Source: Pirellulaceae bacterium (GTDB taxonomy: Bacteria > Planctomycetota > Planctomycetia > Pirellulales > Pirellulaceae). Taken from it: a stretch of DNA of 41,549 bases. Numbering within the stretch: the first letter of the stretch is position 1; each line of letters starts with the position of its first letter. The stretch is from the NCBI GenBank assembly GCA_030748485.1, contig JASMLW010000613.1, positions 1 through 41,549 of the forward strand, read 5' to 3'. The notes under the pieces were generated by a model that was given only the letters and a program-made list of their open reading frames with translations, was not told where the DNA came from and searched no databases. Positions 1 to 8,638 of the stretch are shown here, in pieces. The position numbers were made by a program, and so were the translations under genes.

Positions 1-21
1 TAGGGACTAGTGACTAATGAC

Positions 22-143
22 TAGAGCGCATTTCAAAACCGATTTCTTGCCGTACGATGGCCTTCCAAGGCCGTCGTTTCCCGAGGATTTCCAAAATCGA
101 CGGCCTTGGAAGGCCATCGTACAAGGTTTTGAAACCGCCTCTA
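22..143. repeat. MITE-like inverted-repeat element, copy 1
   Basis: About 122 bp bounded by TAGAGCGCATTTCAAAACC on the left and an imperfect inverse on the right (15 of 19 positions match). The core is a perfect 25-nt inverted repeat (52-76 against 98-122) around a 21-nt loop. Each arm contains the smaller palindrome GGCCTTCCAAGGCC. Near-identical copies lie at 30241-30362 (inverted) and 35453-35573 (same orientation). It has no coding capacity, so it would be non-autonomous, and its transposase is not in the window. It lies about 50 bp beyond the 3' end of the leftward gene 195-1862, where the hairpin could also end transcription. Confidence 0.85.
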
Positions 144-183
144 GTCATTCCTTAGTCATTAGTCCTTAGTCATTAGTCATTCC
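144..183. repeat. Iterated TAGTCATT / TAGTCCTT short repeats
   Basis: The stretch from the right end of the MITE-like element to the gene end is built from repeated TAGTCATT, TTAGTCC and TAGTCATTCC words. The bases before the element (4-21) carry related words in inverse orientation (ACTAATGACTAG). The first 13 bases, CTAGTCATTCCTT at 141-153, recur exactly at 30360-30372 beside element copy 2. This may be slippage of element-flank sequence. No function is assigned. Confidence 0.6.
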
Positions 184-194
184 CCGAAGGGGGC

Positions 195-1862
195 CTAGGG
201 GGCGGGGCGGAAACCGCGAATGCGGCCGCGTGGTGACAGGCCCTCGAGCCGAATGGGATCGGTCGTCTGGTGGACGCCGACATTGCCCGCCGAATCTCGC
301 GCCTCCAGCCGCAAGTAGATGCGGTCCGGTGTGCGAGAGCCGGGATTCCACAGATACTCGCCCCGGTTGGGAATACCCGAGACGATTGTCGTCCAAGGCC
401 CCTCGGGCAGCTGGCTGAACATCAGCGCGATCGGCCGGGGGGCGAGCGCGTCGTCGGCGACCTCCCATTGAAGCTCGAGCTTGCCGGCCTTGCTCCCGGA
501 GCCGTAGGCCGTCGAGACGATGCGCGTCGAGGGGGGCGTTGTATCGACTCCGATCCAGAGATCGGCTTCGTCACCTGTTCGCGGTCGCCGGCTGGCGAGT
601 CCTGTTGTCGCGACGATCACTGTGCGAAACCCGTACACGCCTTCACGATCGACCTGAACCGTCATCACGGGTCGCGTGAGGTCGTCGTCTTCTCGCCACA
701 TGTTCCAGGTCGCGCCGCGATCGGTCGTCCGCCACAGTTCGACCTTTTCCAACTGATGAGCCGCAACGGACTCGACATCGTAGTCCAACTCAAATCTCAT
801 CGCTCTCGTCATCGTGGGCAAAACGCCGCTGGGCGTGCGGTAGTCGATCGGTTGGCGACGTTTGGCCGGGTCCGCCGTCGCGTCGGCGGGACGTTGAGCC
901 ACCCGGGGCTGGATGTCGCCGCGGACCGCGGGCGGCGCACCGAGCTGACGCAACTGCCAGCGATTGGCGGCTGAGTCGACTTGCGAATCGGGATGCGCCG
1001 CCGAACGATCGGAGCCCGTCTGGCTGTGTGGATCGAACGACTGCCGCTCGACCGCGGTCTGGATCGGTGCGTTGTTTCCAGCGTCCCGCTCAGTCCATTG
1101 TTGAGCACCGGGAGAGGGTTTCAGCAGATCGCCGGCCGCCAGATCTTGAAAGCGTTCGCCCTGGGCGATCTTGGGCAAGACCAATCGCCGCGATACGACT
1201 GAGCGATTGGCGGCCTTGTCGAGGATTTCTGCGCGAACGTGGACCGTCCGCGCGCTCGTTCGCGGAAACCACGACGACTGACCACTCATCTTCGTCTCGC
1301 CTTCGAGCTCCCCTGGCTCGACGGCGACCTTGCGCCACTCGACGTCACCGGCGGCCTGAAACTCCACCAGGAACGAAGTCTGATCGAGATTGTCGTCTTC
1401 GATTCGCCATTGAGCGACGATTTCGCCGGCGCCTCCGACGAATGCGTCGAAGTTCATTTGCGGCTGTTCTGTATCGACGACGACTTTGAGGTGCGGCTGC
1501 GGCTGACCGCGCCGCGCCTGTTGCCGTGGAAAGATGGTCCGCGCCGAAAACCAGTAGACGCCGTCGCGCGGGGCGTTGAACTGAAACTGCTCCGTCGGCG
1601 CTCGTCCAGACGGATCGTAAGTGATGGTCGAATCGACCGACCACTCCTGCCCGTCATTGGAGACGAGCAACTGGACTTCTTTGGGGTTGCCCCGCGGTCG
1701 GTTCATCGGAATGATAAACCGCGTTTGCCGCCAATAAGACGTTTGCAACTTGGGCTCGTTCGGCGCAGCGGCCAGCCACGACAATCCGCCGATCCCGATC
1801 GCCAGCGCTATCGCCACAGCGCCGGCACATACCCTAGGCCGCGTCATTTGGCACAAATCCAT
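195..1862 (-). CDS. Exported protein with duplicated beta-sandwich/Ig-like module, unknown function
   Basis: 555 aa, not recognised as a named family. A basic N-terminus and hydrophobic core at residues about 10-32 (ending SWLAAAP) form a signal peptide or anchor. The body contains two related halves, about 46-230 and 354-540. Each has a strand-rich unit with a D-x-G-x-x-W element (SNDGQEWS; TTDRGATWN), an EGVY/DGVY turn, then a second unit opening VVDTEQP or GVDTTPP and ending in an AxDxAxN motif (ILDKAANRS; ARDSAGNVG) typical of bacterial Ig-like domains. The linker (about 235-350) is polar and Gln/Pro-rich. No catalytic motif was seen. It is probably an envelope or extracellular protein. 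The ATG at 1862 was taken; the ATG five codons later (1847) is also possible. Confidence 0.85.
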   Translation of the reverse strand: MDLCQMTRPRVCAGAVAIALAIGIGGLSWLAAAPNEPKLQTSYWRQTRFIIPMNRPRGNPKEVQLLVSNDGQEWSVDSTITYDPSGRAPTEQFQFNAPRDGVYWFSARTIFPRQQARRGQPQPHLKVVVDTEQPQMNFDAFVGGAGEIVAQWRIEDDNLDQTSFLVEFQAAGDVEWRKVAVEPGELEGETKMSGQSSWFPRTSARTVHVRAEILDKAANRSVVSRRLVLPKIAQGERFQDLAAGDLLKPSPGAQQWTERDAGNNAPIQTAVERQSFDPHSQTGSDRSAAHPDSQVDSAANRWQLRQLGAPPAVRGDIQPRVAQRPADATADPAKRRQPIDYRTPSGVLPTMTRAMRFELDYDVESVAAHQLEKVELWRTTDRGATWNMWREDDDLTRPVMTVQVDREGVYGFRTVIVATTGLASRRPRTGDEADLWIGVDTTPPSTRIVSTAYGSGSKAGKLELQWEVADDALAPRPIALMFSQLPEGPWTTIVSGIPNRGEYLWNPGSRTPDRIYLRLEARDSAGNVGVHQTTDPIRLEGLSPRGRIRGFRPAP

Positions 1863-1993
1863 GGTGTGCGTTTAGACTGAAGCCAAAGCGCGCATCCTTG
1901 CGCACCTACCCATTAATTGCTTATCGGCGCCGTCATCCAACTCACTTCATAGAATCGCCAGTCGCGGTCAACTGCGGTAGATAGGGAAAGCTG

Positions 1994-3022
1994 GTGAAAC
2001 TGAAAACCGGTCGAGACGAGGGCGAGCACCAGCCGCCAATTTGGAAGCGGGTGTGGGCGGGCGTCAGTTGGCTAGTGCGACGGGCGTTTTGGTGGAGTTT
2101 CGCCGGCTGGCTGGTAAGCCTGTTCGCCAGCTACCATTGGGCAGCCGAATTGGCGTCTCACTTCCGAGTTCAGTACGCTTTCATCACGATGTCCGGAGCC
2201 GCCGTCTACGCGACGCGGGGACGACACTTGTTCACGCTGGCCACATCGGTCTTGGCTCTTGTCATCGTCTATCCGATCCTGCCGTACTGGATTCCCGTCG
2301 CCACGGACAGGAGTGAGAAAGCGGCTCAAGAGCCCACCATCCGAGTCGCCACATTCAATCTGCTGGCGATGAGTCGGGACGTCGAGGCATTGCGGACGTT
2401 CTGCGCCGAGGAGCGGCCCGATGTTCTTATCCTGGAAGAGGTGACTCCCTGGTGGGCCGAGCAGATCGACGCGTTGCCCGGCTACGCGGACAAACGCATC
2501 GCGGAACGGAACGGCGCGTTCGGCATCGCCGTCCTCACACGGCTCCCGATTGATCGGGTCCAGCTGTTTTCGTTGGGCAATGCGGCGTATCCAGCATGGA
2601 ACATCGTCGTCAACACTCCCTCCGGCCGAGTGCGCGTCATGGGAGTACATGCGACGCCGCCCGTGGGAGCTCGACGAGCCGCGCTTCGCAATCAACAACT
2701 TGCGAAGGTCGCCGCGATGGTGCGGCAAGACGAGCCGACCGTCGTACTCGGCGACCTCAACGTGACTCCCTGGTCGCCATGGTTTCGCGACTTGCTGGAC
2801 GACAGCGGCCTGCGCGATGCGCGGCGTGGATTCGGCGTCCTGGCGACCTGGCCGGCTCAAATCCCGCCTGCTCGCATGCCTATCGATCACTGTCTCATCT
2901 CGCGGCACTTCACGGTCGTCGACGCGCGGCGCGGTCCATTTGCCGAATCGGATCACGCGCCGTTGGTGGTTGATCTGCGCCGCTCGACCGCGCCGTCGGC
3001 GAGTGGTCGGACGGATCATTGA
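1994..3022 (+). CDS. Membrane-anchored endonuclease/exonuclease/phosphatase (EEP) family protein
   Basis: 342 aa with a GTG start at 1994. Residues about 25-103 hold two or three hydrophobic segments, then the EEP fold begins. The family's metal and catalytic motifs are all visible: VATFNLL (N122), LILEEV (E148/E149), GVHATPP (H219), GDLNVTPWS (D254, N256), PIDHCL (D298, H299) and SDHAPLVV (D320, H321). EEP enzymes cleave phosphodiester or phosphoester bonds in nucleic acids, lipids or inositol phosphates. The membrane anchor suggests action at the membrane, but the substrate cannot be read from sequence. Its 3' end faces the DUF1559 gene, 13 bp away. Confidence 0.9.
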   Translation: MKLKTGRDEGEHQPPIWKRVWAGVSWLVRRAFWWSFAGWLVSLFASYHWAAELASHFRVQYAFITMSGAAVYATRGRHLFTLATSVLALVIVYPILPYWIPVATDRSEKAAQEPTIRVATFNLLAMSRDVEALRTFCAEERPDVLILEEVTPWWAEQIDALPGYADKRIAERNGAFGIAVLTRLPIDRVQLFSLGNAAYPAWNIVVNTPSGRVRVMGVHATPPVGARRAALRNQQLAKVAAMVRQDEPTVVLGDLNVTPWSPWFRDLLDDSGLRDARRGFGVLATWPAQIPPARMPIDHCLISRHFTVVDARRGPFAESDHAPLVVDLRRSTAPSASGRTDH

Positions 3023-3035
3023 TCTGTGGGACCAG

Positions 3036-3956
3036 CTACTCAAACTCATCAGTGTCGATGATGACCGAGTCATTGGCGTCGATGGTCAGCATGCCGCGTA
3101 CGTACTCGGGCGAGGTCATATCAGCGACGTACCTGGGAATGCCATCGGCCATGAGGACGTGTGCGCCTCCCTCGTGAAAACTGCCGACTTCATTGCCCGT
3201 GTAGCCATTGATGGCGAATTGAAGAGAGTCGATGGACGGTTCATCGGGTTCGATCCAACTCGTGCCGGCGGCCGGCATCTCGACAACGAGCGCGGTTGTG
3301 GATAGACCATCAGTGATTTGAGCAAAACTGACGCTTTTGTTGACACCGGGAAACGCCGTTCCGCGTCCGATCACGATCCGGTAGCTCGACTCGTTATTTT
3401 GTTGGGCGACCAGATCGGACGGGCAGGCGAAGACGGGCGGCATGTTGTTCGCCAAAGCGATATTCTGTGGCGAATCCCAGGGTTCGTCGAAGTTGTATCG
3501 CTTGTTCAGCGCCGCTTCGTCGGGCCCCAGGTAGGGAAGGATCAGCACGCGCCAACTGTGCATCGCTTTGCCATTGGCGTCGGTCGTCACAGCGGGAGGC
3601 AGCGATCCGTGTTCATCGTGGTATCCTCGCAGGGCGAGTCCGATGCGGACAAGGTTCTGGTCGCAAACGGCGACCTGTCGTTGTCCGCGAATATTCTGCA
3701 CACCGGGGAAGAACAGCGTGACTGTCAGTCCGATAATGGCGACCAGGACGACCGCGCCACAGAATAGGATCGTGATCATCAAGCCAGTCGAGCTGCGCGA
3801 GGGCCCCGCGTCGTAAGCGGCCGCCACTTCAGCGACCGTGAGACGCGGGACGGTGACGGTGGCTCCACAGGTATGGCAAGGGCCGGTCTCCCCCGCGAAT
3901 CGAGGTTCGACCTCTGTCCGCGCGCCACACTGCGGACAGGAAAAGAGGAGCGGCAT
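3036..3956 (-). CDS. DUF1559 domain protein with N-terminal zinc ribbon and one membrane segment
   Basis: 306 aa. Residues 8-34 form a zinc ribbon (CPQCG ... CHTCG), followed by a linker and one transmembrane helix at about 57-80 (ITILFCGAVVLVAIIG). The rest matches DUF1559, the large planctomycete family that usually starts with a type IV prepilin leader: NLVRIGLALRGYHDEHGSLPPA, SWRVLILPYL, and near the end the H-x9-DG-like signature FHEGGAHVLMADG. Here the prepilin leader is replaced by zinc ribbon plus helix. The ATG at 3956 is preceded by GGGAG. The role of the family is not established; association with planctomycete pseudopilins is known for typical members. Confidence 0.9.
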   Translation of the reverse strand: MPLLFSCPQCGARTEVEPRFAGETGPCHTCGATVTVPRLTVAEVAAAYDAGPSRSSTGLMITILFCGAVVLVAIIGLTVTLFFPGVQNIRGQRQVAVCDQNLVRIGLALRGYHDEHGSLPPAVTTDANGKAMHSWRVLILPYLGPDEAALNKRYNFDEPWDSPQNIALANNMPPVFACPSDLVAQQNNESSYRIVIGRGTAFPGVNKSVSFAQITDGLSTTALVVEMPAAGTSWIEPDEPSIDSLQFAINGYTGNEVGSFHEGGAHVLMADGIPRYVADMTSPEYVRGMLTIDANDSVIIDTDEFE

Positions 3957-4088
3957 CGTTGGCGATCTCCCGTCGGAACGAAGCGGCGCAGGCCGCTCAA
4001 CTGCATCCAGGTCGACGATCCATTATGGTGCGCCGGTCGCGCGAGAGACAACTGACGACGAGTAGTTTCGGGGCAATTCCCGGTCAGC

Positions 4089-4739
4089 TTAGAGTTCGCT
4101 TCGTGTCTCTTGGACAATTTGGACGTACCGTTTGGCGAGCGTTTCGATACGTTTCATGTCTCCATCGGCGACCGCTTGTTTCTCCACCAACGCCCCGCCA
4201 ATCCCCAGCGCGCATGCGCCGGCCCGAAGAAAGTCGGCCGCCGTGTTCAAATCAACGCCGCCAGTCGGCATCAGGCGAACCTGGGGCAACGGACCGTGCA
4301 GCGCCTTGAGGTAGGAGGGTCCCGTGAGGTCGGAGGGGAAGACCTTGACGATGTCGGCTCCCGCCTGCCAGGCCGTCACGACCTCCGTAGGCGTCAACGC
4401 ACCGGGCATAATCGCTTTGTCGTAGCGACGGCAAAGTTCGATCACTCCGGTATGAGTCGACGGCGAGACGATAAACTCGGCGCCGGAGAGTATCGCGATC
4501 CGCGCTGTCTCCGGATCGAGCACTGTGCCGGCGCCCAACAGCGCGCGCTGTCCGACCCGATCGGCCACTTGCTCGAGCACTCGGACGGCTTGCGGCACGG
4601 TAAAGGTGACCTCCATGCAATCGACGCCGCCGGCCAACAGGGCCTCGGCCACATCCGCCAGCTTCTCGCCGCTGTCGGCGCGGATCACGGCGACTATGCC
4701 GGACGAAAAGACTCGCTGAAGAGATTCGGGTTTGCTCAT
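4089..4739 (-). CDS. eda: 2-dehydro-3-deoxy-phosphogluconate / 4-hydroxy-2-oxoglutarate aldolase
   Basis: 216 aa starting MSKPESLQRVFSSGIVAVIR. The frame stays open upstream to 4931, but that extension has no family match. Class I aldolase features are present: GIVAVIRAD at the N-terminus, GGVDCMEVTFT carrying the conserved Glu, LLGAGTVLDPETA, EFIVSPSTH, the Schiff-base region IMPGALTPTEVVTAWQAGAD, KVFPSD, and RLMPTGGVD for phosphate binding. The enzyme cleaves KDPG to pyruvate and glyceraldehyde-3-phosphate (Entner-Doudoroff pathway, also sugar-acid catabolism). The assignment is firm for the family; substrate preference between KDPG, KHG and KDPGal is not resolved. No edd or sugar kinase is adjacent. 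Confidence 0.93.
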   Translation of the reverse strand: MSKPESLQRVFSSGIVAVIRADSGEKLADVAEALLAGGVDCMEVTFTVPQAVRVLEQVADRVGQRALLGAGTVLDPETARIAILSGAEFIVSPSTHTGVIELCRRYDKAIMPGALTPTEVVTAWQAGADIVKVFPSDLTGPSYLKALHGPLPQVRLMPTGGVDLNTAADFLRAGACALGIGGALVEKQAVADGDMKRIETLAKRYVQIVQETRSEL

Positions 4740-5067
4740 TGTTCGGATTAGGGGCCTTGGGCTCGCGGATGTGGATGAACCGCCGCGAGCTTGCCTCCGT
4801 AAAGGGGCTGACAATGGAATGAAACGACTCATCACCCCGATGCCGATTCCGGCCGGGGCCAGCAGGGAAGGGCGAACCCTTTGGGCTTCGCCACGGTCTT
4901 TTGTCGCACCCGCGGATTGTGTCCGCACCACTCAAATCGGTTGTGCGAAATGGGTTAGGACGCGGGCTGAGCGAATTGTGGACTCCCTGTACGCGTTGTG
5001 CATAATATTGCATGATTTCGCGTCGGCAAACCCTTAACCATTCGTTCAGCTAGGTCTGTCCCCGACG
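4740..5067. other. Divergent intergenic region between eda and the SHOCT-like gene
   Basis: About 328 bp with no convincing gene; frames open through it are unsupported extensions. An AT-richer patch at 4976-5018 holds TTGTGG then CATAAT with a 19-bp gap, and TAATATTGCATGAT, which could include a weak promoter for the rightward gene. No riboswitch or clear terminator was recognised. Confidence 0.5.
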
Positions 5068-5331
5068 ATGTGGGATTTCCTGTCCAGCACACGTGCGCAG
5101 ATCGTCATTTGGATGACTGTTTTGGCGATTCTGTCGGCGGTTGGTTATTACATGGTGAAAAAGTTTCGCGATCGCACCGACGACGACCAGCCGGACGCCA
5201 ACGAATTGCTCTCGAACTTCCGAGAATTGCACGACGAAGGTGACATTACCGAGAAGGAATACCGAAACATTAAGACTGTGCTGGGAGCAAAGCTCCAAGA
5301 AGAGTTAAGCGATATGGGAGAAGAGGGTTAG
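5068..5331 (+). CDS. Small membrane protein with SHOCT-like C-terminal domain
   Basis: 87 aa. One transmembrane helix at about residues 10-29 (IVIWMTVLAILSAVGYYMV), a short acidic linker, then a short helical region: LLSNFRELHDEGDITEKEYR followed by NIKTVLGAKL. The pattern L-x-x-F-x-x-L-H-x-x-G-x-I-T-x-x-E-Y is that of SHOCT (short C-terminal) domains, often found in small membrane proteins and thought to mediate oligomerisation. The position 250 bp before clpX suggests a separate transcription unit. The start at 5068 has only a weak ribosome-binding sequence; no better start lies nearby. Confidence 0.8.
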   Translation: MWDFLSSTRAQIVIWMTVLAILSAVGYYMVKKFRDRTDDDQPDANELLSNFRELHDEGDITEKEYRNIKTVLGAKLQEELSDMGEEG

Positions 5332-5583
5332 CGCGATCGATGACACCTGCCCGGGCAGCTACGGCTCACCCGGTTTTGTCGGTTGCGACTAACATCCCGC
5401 CGCCCCACTCGGAAGTGGTCTGGGAGACCGACAGCGCCGATTTGTAGTGAACTACAGGCTCGACGCGTGGACATGGACGGCCCGCTACCTTACGGAACGA
5501 GCGACACCTGGGATTTATCTCTCGTGATTGCCGGTGCTCGGGATCGAGTGCGGTGATCGTGAATCCGAACAAGGAGTGATGGT

Positions 5584-6864
5584 ATGCCCGCAGGCAAAGA
5601 AGTGGGCGGAGGACGTCGAGGCGGCACTACTAAGCGAAACGCCTTTTGTTCCTTCTGTCGGAAAAGCTACCGTGACGTCGGACCCCTCGTGGAGGGACCT
5701 GGCGATGTTTATATCTGTGGCGAATGCATCGAACTCTGCCAGTCGATTCTTGAGCAAGAGCAGAAGCGCCGCGGCAGTGGGAAGAAGCTGTTCAATGAGA
5801 TCCCCACTCCCCGCGACATCGTCACCCAACTCGACAACTACGTGATCGGCCAGGAGTCGGCGAAGAAAGTCCTCGCTGTCGCCGTCCACAACCACTACAA
5901 GCGATTGTCGCTCGAGTGGGAAGGATCGGACATCGAGATCGAGAAGTCGAACATCATGCTGATCGGCCCGACCGGATCGGGCAAGACGCTGCTCGCTCGC
6001 ACACTCGCGCGAGTTCTCAATGTGCCGTTCGCCATCGGTGACGCCACGACGCTTACCGAAGCGGGATACGTCGGCGAAGACGTGGAGAACTTGCTGTTGA
6101 AACTGCTGCACGCCGCCGACTTCGATCTGGAATCGGCTCAACGCGGCGTCCTCTACATCGACGAGATCGACAAGATTGGCAAGACCAGCCAAAACGTGTC
6201 GATTACCCGCGACGTTTCCGGTGAGGGCGTTCAGCAGAGCTTGCTCAAGATGCTCGAAGGCACCGTCGCCAACGTGCCGCCCCAGGGTGGCCGCAAGCAT
6301 CCCGAGCAGCAGTACATTCAGATGGACACGACCAACATCCTGTTCATTTGCGGCGGAACGTTCGTCGGCGTCGACGATATCGTTCGCAAACGGCTCGGCC
6401 GTCGAACGATGGGTTTTGGCCAGTCCGCCAGCGATACGCGGAAAGAGTCGAATCTCGCCGAGTTACTGCCACAAGTGACCTCCGATGACGTGCTGGAGTA
6501 CGGACTGATCCCCGAACTCGTCGGGCGATTGCCGCAAGTGACTTCGCTCACGCCGCTCAGCGAAGATGGCTTGGTGCGAGTGCTCACCGAACCGAGAAAC
6601 GCCATCACCAAGCAGTACCAGAGTCTGTTTGAGATGGAGGACAGTGAATTGGCGTTCACCGACGATGCGCTCCAAGCGATCGCTCGCCGAGCGCTCAACA
6701 AGGGCACTGGAGCCCGTGGACTGCGTTCGATCATTGAAGACGTCATGCTCGACATCATGTACGAGCTGCCGGATCAAGACAAAGGCGCCAGGTACACGAT
6801 CAGCGATGCGGTCATCGAAGGCCGTGAAGAGCTGTTCAAGATGCCGAAGACCAAAAGCGCCTAA
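5584..6864 (+). CDS. clpX: ATP-dependent Clp protease ATP-binding subunit ClpX
   Basis: 426 aa, normal ClpX length. The N-terminal zinc-binding domain uses C22, C25, C45 and C48. The AAA+ module shows Walker A GPTGSGKT (128-135), pore loop GYVGED (161-166), Walker B LYIDEID (190-196), SGEGVQQ (212-218), the RKH loop (237-239), MGF (276-278) at the ClpP-docking IGF-loop position, and GARGLRSI for sensor 2. ClpX unfolds tagged proteins and feeds them to ClpP. AAGGAG precedes the ATG by about 7 nt. Neither clpP nor tig is adjacent, although tig-clpP-clpX is the common order elsewhere. A strong hairpin terminator follows at 6944. Confidence 0.98.
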   Translation: MPAGKEVGGGRRGGTTKRNAFCSFCRKSYRDVGPLVEGPGDVYICGECIELCQSILEQEQKRRGSGKKLFNEIPTPRDIVTQLDNYVIGQESAKKVLAVAVHNHYKRLSLEWEGSDIEIEKSNIMLIGPTGSGKTLLARTLARVLNVPFAIGDATTLTEAGYVGEDVENLLLKLLHAADFDLESAQRGVLYIDEIDKIGKTSQNVSITRDVSGEGVQQSLLKMLEGTVANVPPQGGRKHPEQQYIQMDTTNILFICGGTFVGVDDIVRKRLGRRTMGFGQSASDTRKESNLAELLPQVTSDDVLEYGLIPELVGRLPQVTSLTPLSEDGLVRVLTEPRNAITKQYQSLFEMEDSELAFTDDALQAIARRALNKGTGARGLRSIIEDVMLDIMYELPDQDKGARYTISDAVIEGREELFKMPKTKSA

Positions 6865-6943
6865 ACCGCTCTCCCGACGCTTCTGACGAATGGACTCGAC
6901 GGAAGCACCAGCTGGGCCGACCCGACGGCCACTGAGTTGAGAC

Positions 6944-6980
6944 AAGAGGCCCGCGACAGTTTGCCGCGGGCCTCTTCTTT
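6944..6980 (+). terminator. Intrinsic terminator after clpX
   Basis: Perfect 12-bp stem (AAGAGGCCCGCG at 6944-6955 against 6965-6976) with a 9-nt loop, followed by CTTT. It lies about 80 bp after the clpX stop and 11 bp from the 3' end of the convergent gene at 6991, so it may serve both strands. Confidence 0.85.
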
Positions 6981-6990
6981 TGCGCAGCCG

Positions 6991-7275
6991 TCACTTGAGC
7001 CACCAAGCGATCCACAACACTCCCAAGGCGACACCGATCAACGCTCCCGTGAAGCAGCCCACGCGTTTGCCCCGATCCCACGCCAGCACGGCTTCCCAGT
7101 TTCCGATCTTCGTCTCGGTGTGGGGATCGGCCTTCAGAGGTCGAGTCCAATGCTCGCGCGGGTCTCGCGACTTCATTCGCAGCATCAGCACGAGCGCTCG
7201 GACGAACGCCACAATCACCCAGTCGTAGACCAGAATCAGCCGCTTCCACCACGTCAGCTTGGGTTGGTCCGCCAC
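6991..7275 (-). CDS. Small conserved-type membrane protein, unknown function
   Basis: 94 aa with a GTG start preceded by GAGGAG. Two hydrophobic stretches, about residues 12-32 (ILVYDWVIVAFVRALVLML) and 72-92 (CFTGALIGVALGVLWIAW), flank a polar middle (REHWTRPLKADPHTETKIGNW). The topology is consistent with a two-helix inner membrane protein. It begins 45 bp after the aminotransferase stop on the same strand and is probably co-transcribed with it. The family was not recognised. Confidence 0.65.
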   Translation of the reverse strand: MADQPKLTWWKRLILVYDWVIVAFVRALVLMLRMKSRDPREHWTRPLKADPHTETKIGNWEAVLAWDRGKRVGCFTGALIGVALGVLWIAWWLK

Positions 7276-7320
7276 GATTGCGATTGCTCCTCGCCCCGCC
7301 GCCGGCCCGCCCGCATCCGG

Positions 7321-8430
7321 CTATCGCTTTGCTATCCGCCGCAAGATCTCGATCCCGCGTTCGATGACTTGATTGTCGGCGGCGTAGGAGATGCGGAAGT
7401 GCGTGTCGCGCCCGCTGAAAATGGATCCGGGAATGATCAGCAGATTGTTCTCAATCGCCTTGGCGACGAATTCAGTTCCCGTTCCCCACGGAGCTCGAGG
7501 AAACATGTAGAACGCACCGCCCGGCTTGGCGATTTCGAACATGTCCGCCAGCCCTTCGTAAAGCATGTCTCGCTTGCCTCGATAGTCGACCATGTGCTCG
7601 TCGATCGGCGTGTCCATCGCCACGGCCCCCGCCCATTGAGCCGGCTGGGGAGCGCAGACGAAAGTGTACTGCTGCAGCTTCAGCATCGTGTCGACGACTT
7701 CCGCCGGTCCGTGCACTTGCCCCAGTCGCCAGCCGGTCATCGCATGGCTCTTTGAAAACCCGTCGATCACGATCGCCCGGTCATTAAATTCGGCGGGCGA
7801 GACGAATTCGCCGTCGTAACAGAAGCTCGAGTAGATTTCATCGGAGAGCAACGCGACGCCTTTCTCAGCCGCCAATTCAGCGACGCCCCGCAACTCCTCG
7901 CGCGAGTTGGCGACTCCCGTCGGATTGTTGGGGCTGTTCAAGAGTATCATCTTGGTGCGATCGGTGATCGCGTCAGACACTCGGTCGACATCGATGCGGA
8001 AGTCCGGATACGTGTCGATGATCACCGGTACGCCGCCGACGAGCTTGACGAGCGAATCGTACATCACGAAGTAAGGATCGAAGACGATTACTTCATCGCC
8101 CGGATCGACGAGCGACCACATCGCCAGCGCCAAACCCCCGCTGGTGCCCGAGCTAACGAAGACCTGACGATCCGAATGGCCGTAGCGAGCGTCGATTTGC
8201 GCCTGCAACTTGTCTCGCAAGACAGGCATCCCTTGAGTCAGCGCGTAGCCGTTCTTGCCCGTCCGCACCGCGTCGATAAACGCCTCCTTCACTGGCTGTG
8301 GAACATCGAAGTCGGGCTGGCCGATGGAAAGATTCACCGGGTCCTTCAACTGGGCCGCCAGGTCGAACACCTTGCGAATGCCGCTGCTGTCAAAAGAGTT
8401 GGTTCGGGCGGCGATCCAGCTTTCGTTCAC
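7321..8430 (-). CDS. Class I/II pyridoxal-phosphate aminotransferase (aspartate aminotransferase-like)
   Basis: 369 aa using the GTG at 8430, which has GAGG about 6 nt upstream and puts the start just before the conserved part; the open frame to 8685 has no family match. Fold-type I aminotransferase motifs: NLSIGQPDF (33-41), SSGTSGGL (phosphate/PLP loop), NSPNNPTG (165-172), LSDEIY (195-200, Asp contacting the PLP ring nitrogen) and GFSKSHAMTGWRLG (PLP lysine K227). The AspC/AlaT-like subgroup usually transfers amino groups between aspartate, alanine or aromatic amino acids and 2-oxoglutarate; the substrate is not resolved. The small 61-aa gene is divergent from it. Confidence 0.93.
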   Translation of the reverse strand: MNESWIAARTNSFDSSGIRKVFDLAAQLKDPVNLSIGQPDFDVPQPVKEAFIDAVRTGKNGYALTQGMPVLRDKLQAQIDARYGHSDRQVFVSSGTSGGLALAMWSLVDPGDEVIVFDPYFVMYDSLVKLVGGVPVIIDTYPDFRIDVDRVSDAITDRTKMILLNSPNNPTGVANSREELRGVAELAAEKGVALLSDEIYSSFCYDGEFVSPAEFNDRAIVIDGFSKSHAMTGWRLGQVHGPAEVVDTMLKLQQYTFVCAPQPAQWAGAVAMDTPIDEHMVDYRGKRDMLYEGLADMFEIAKPGGAFYMFPRAPWGTGTEFVAKAIENNLLIIPGSIFSGRDTHFRISYAADNQVIERGIEILRRIAKR

Positions 8431-8638
8431 GATGACCTCGTTGCCGGGAGGAGATTCAAATGACGACCGAGTATGAGGTAGAATGCGGACGCCGGCAACC
8501 GCGTTGGCCGGTCGTGGGCGAGTCCGACGAGCTAGTTGAGCAGACGCCCTGAACCGACCCACAGCACATCGCGTAGATTCGCCTGTCGCGTCGCATGTCG
8601 GCAACGACAAGACGCACAACAAGGAACGGAGAAGAGAA

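Noticed and set aside
2072-3073. 333-aa leftward ORF
   Set aside because: It is antisense to the EEP gene, whose catalytic motifs are intact.
4740-4931. 64-residue N-terminal extension of eda
   Set aside because: It has no similarity to the family and the internal ATG starts exactly where family similarity begins.
5347-5358. Palindrome CTGCCCGGGCAG between the SHOCT-like gene and clpX
   Set aside because: It is a single 12-bp palindrome without a T run, so neither a terminator nor an operator can be claimed.
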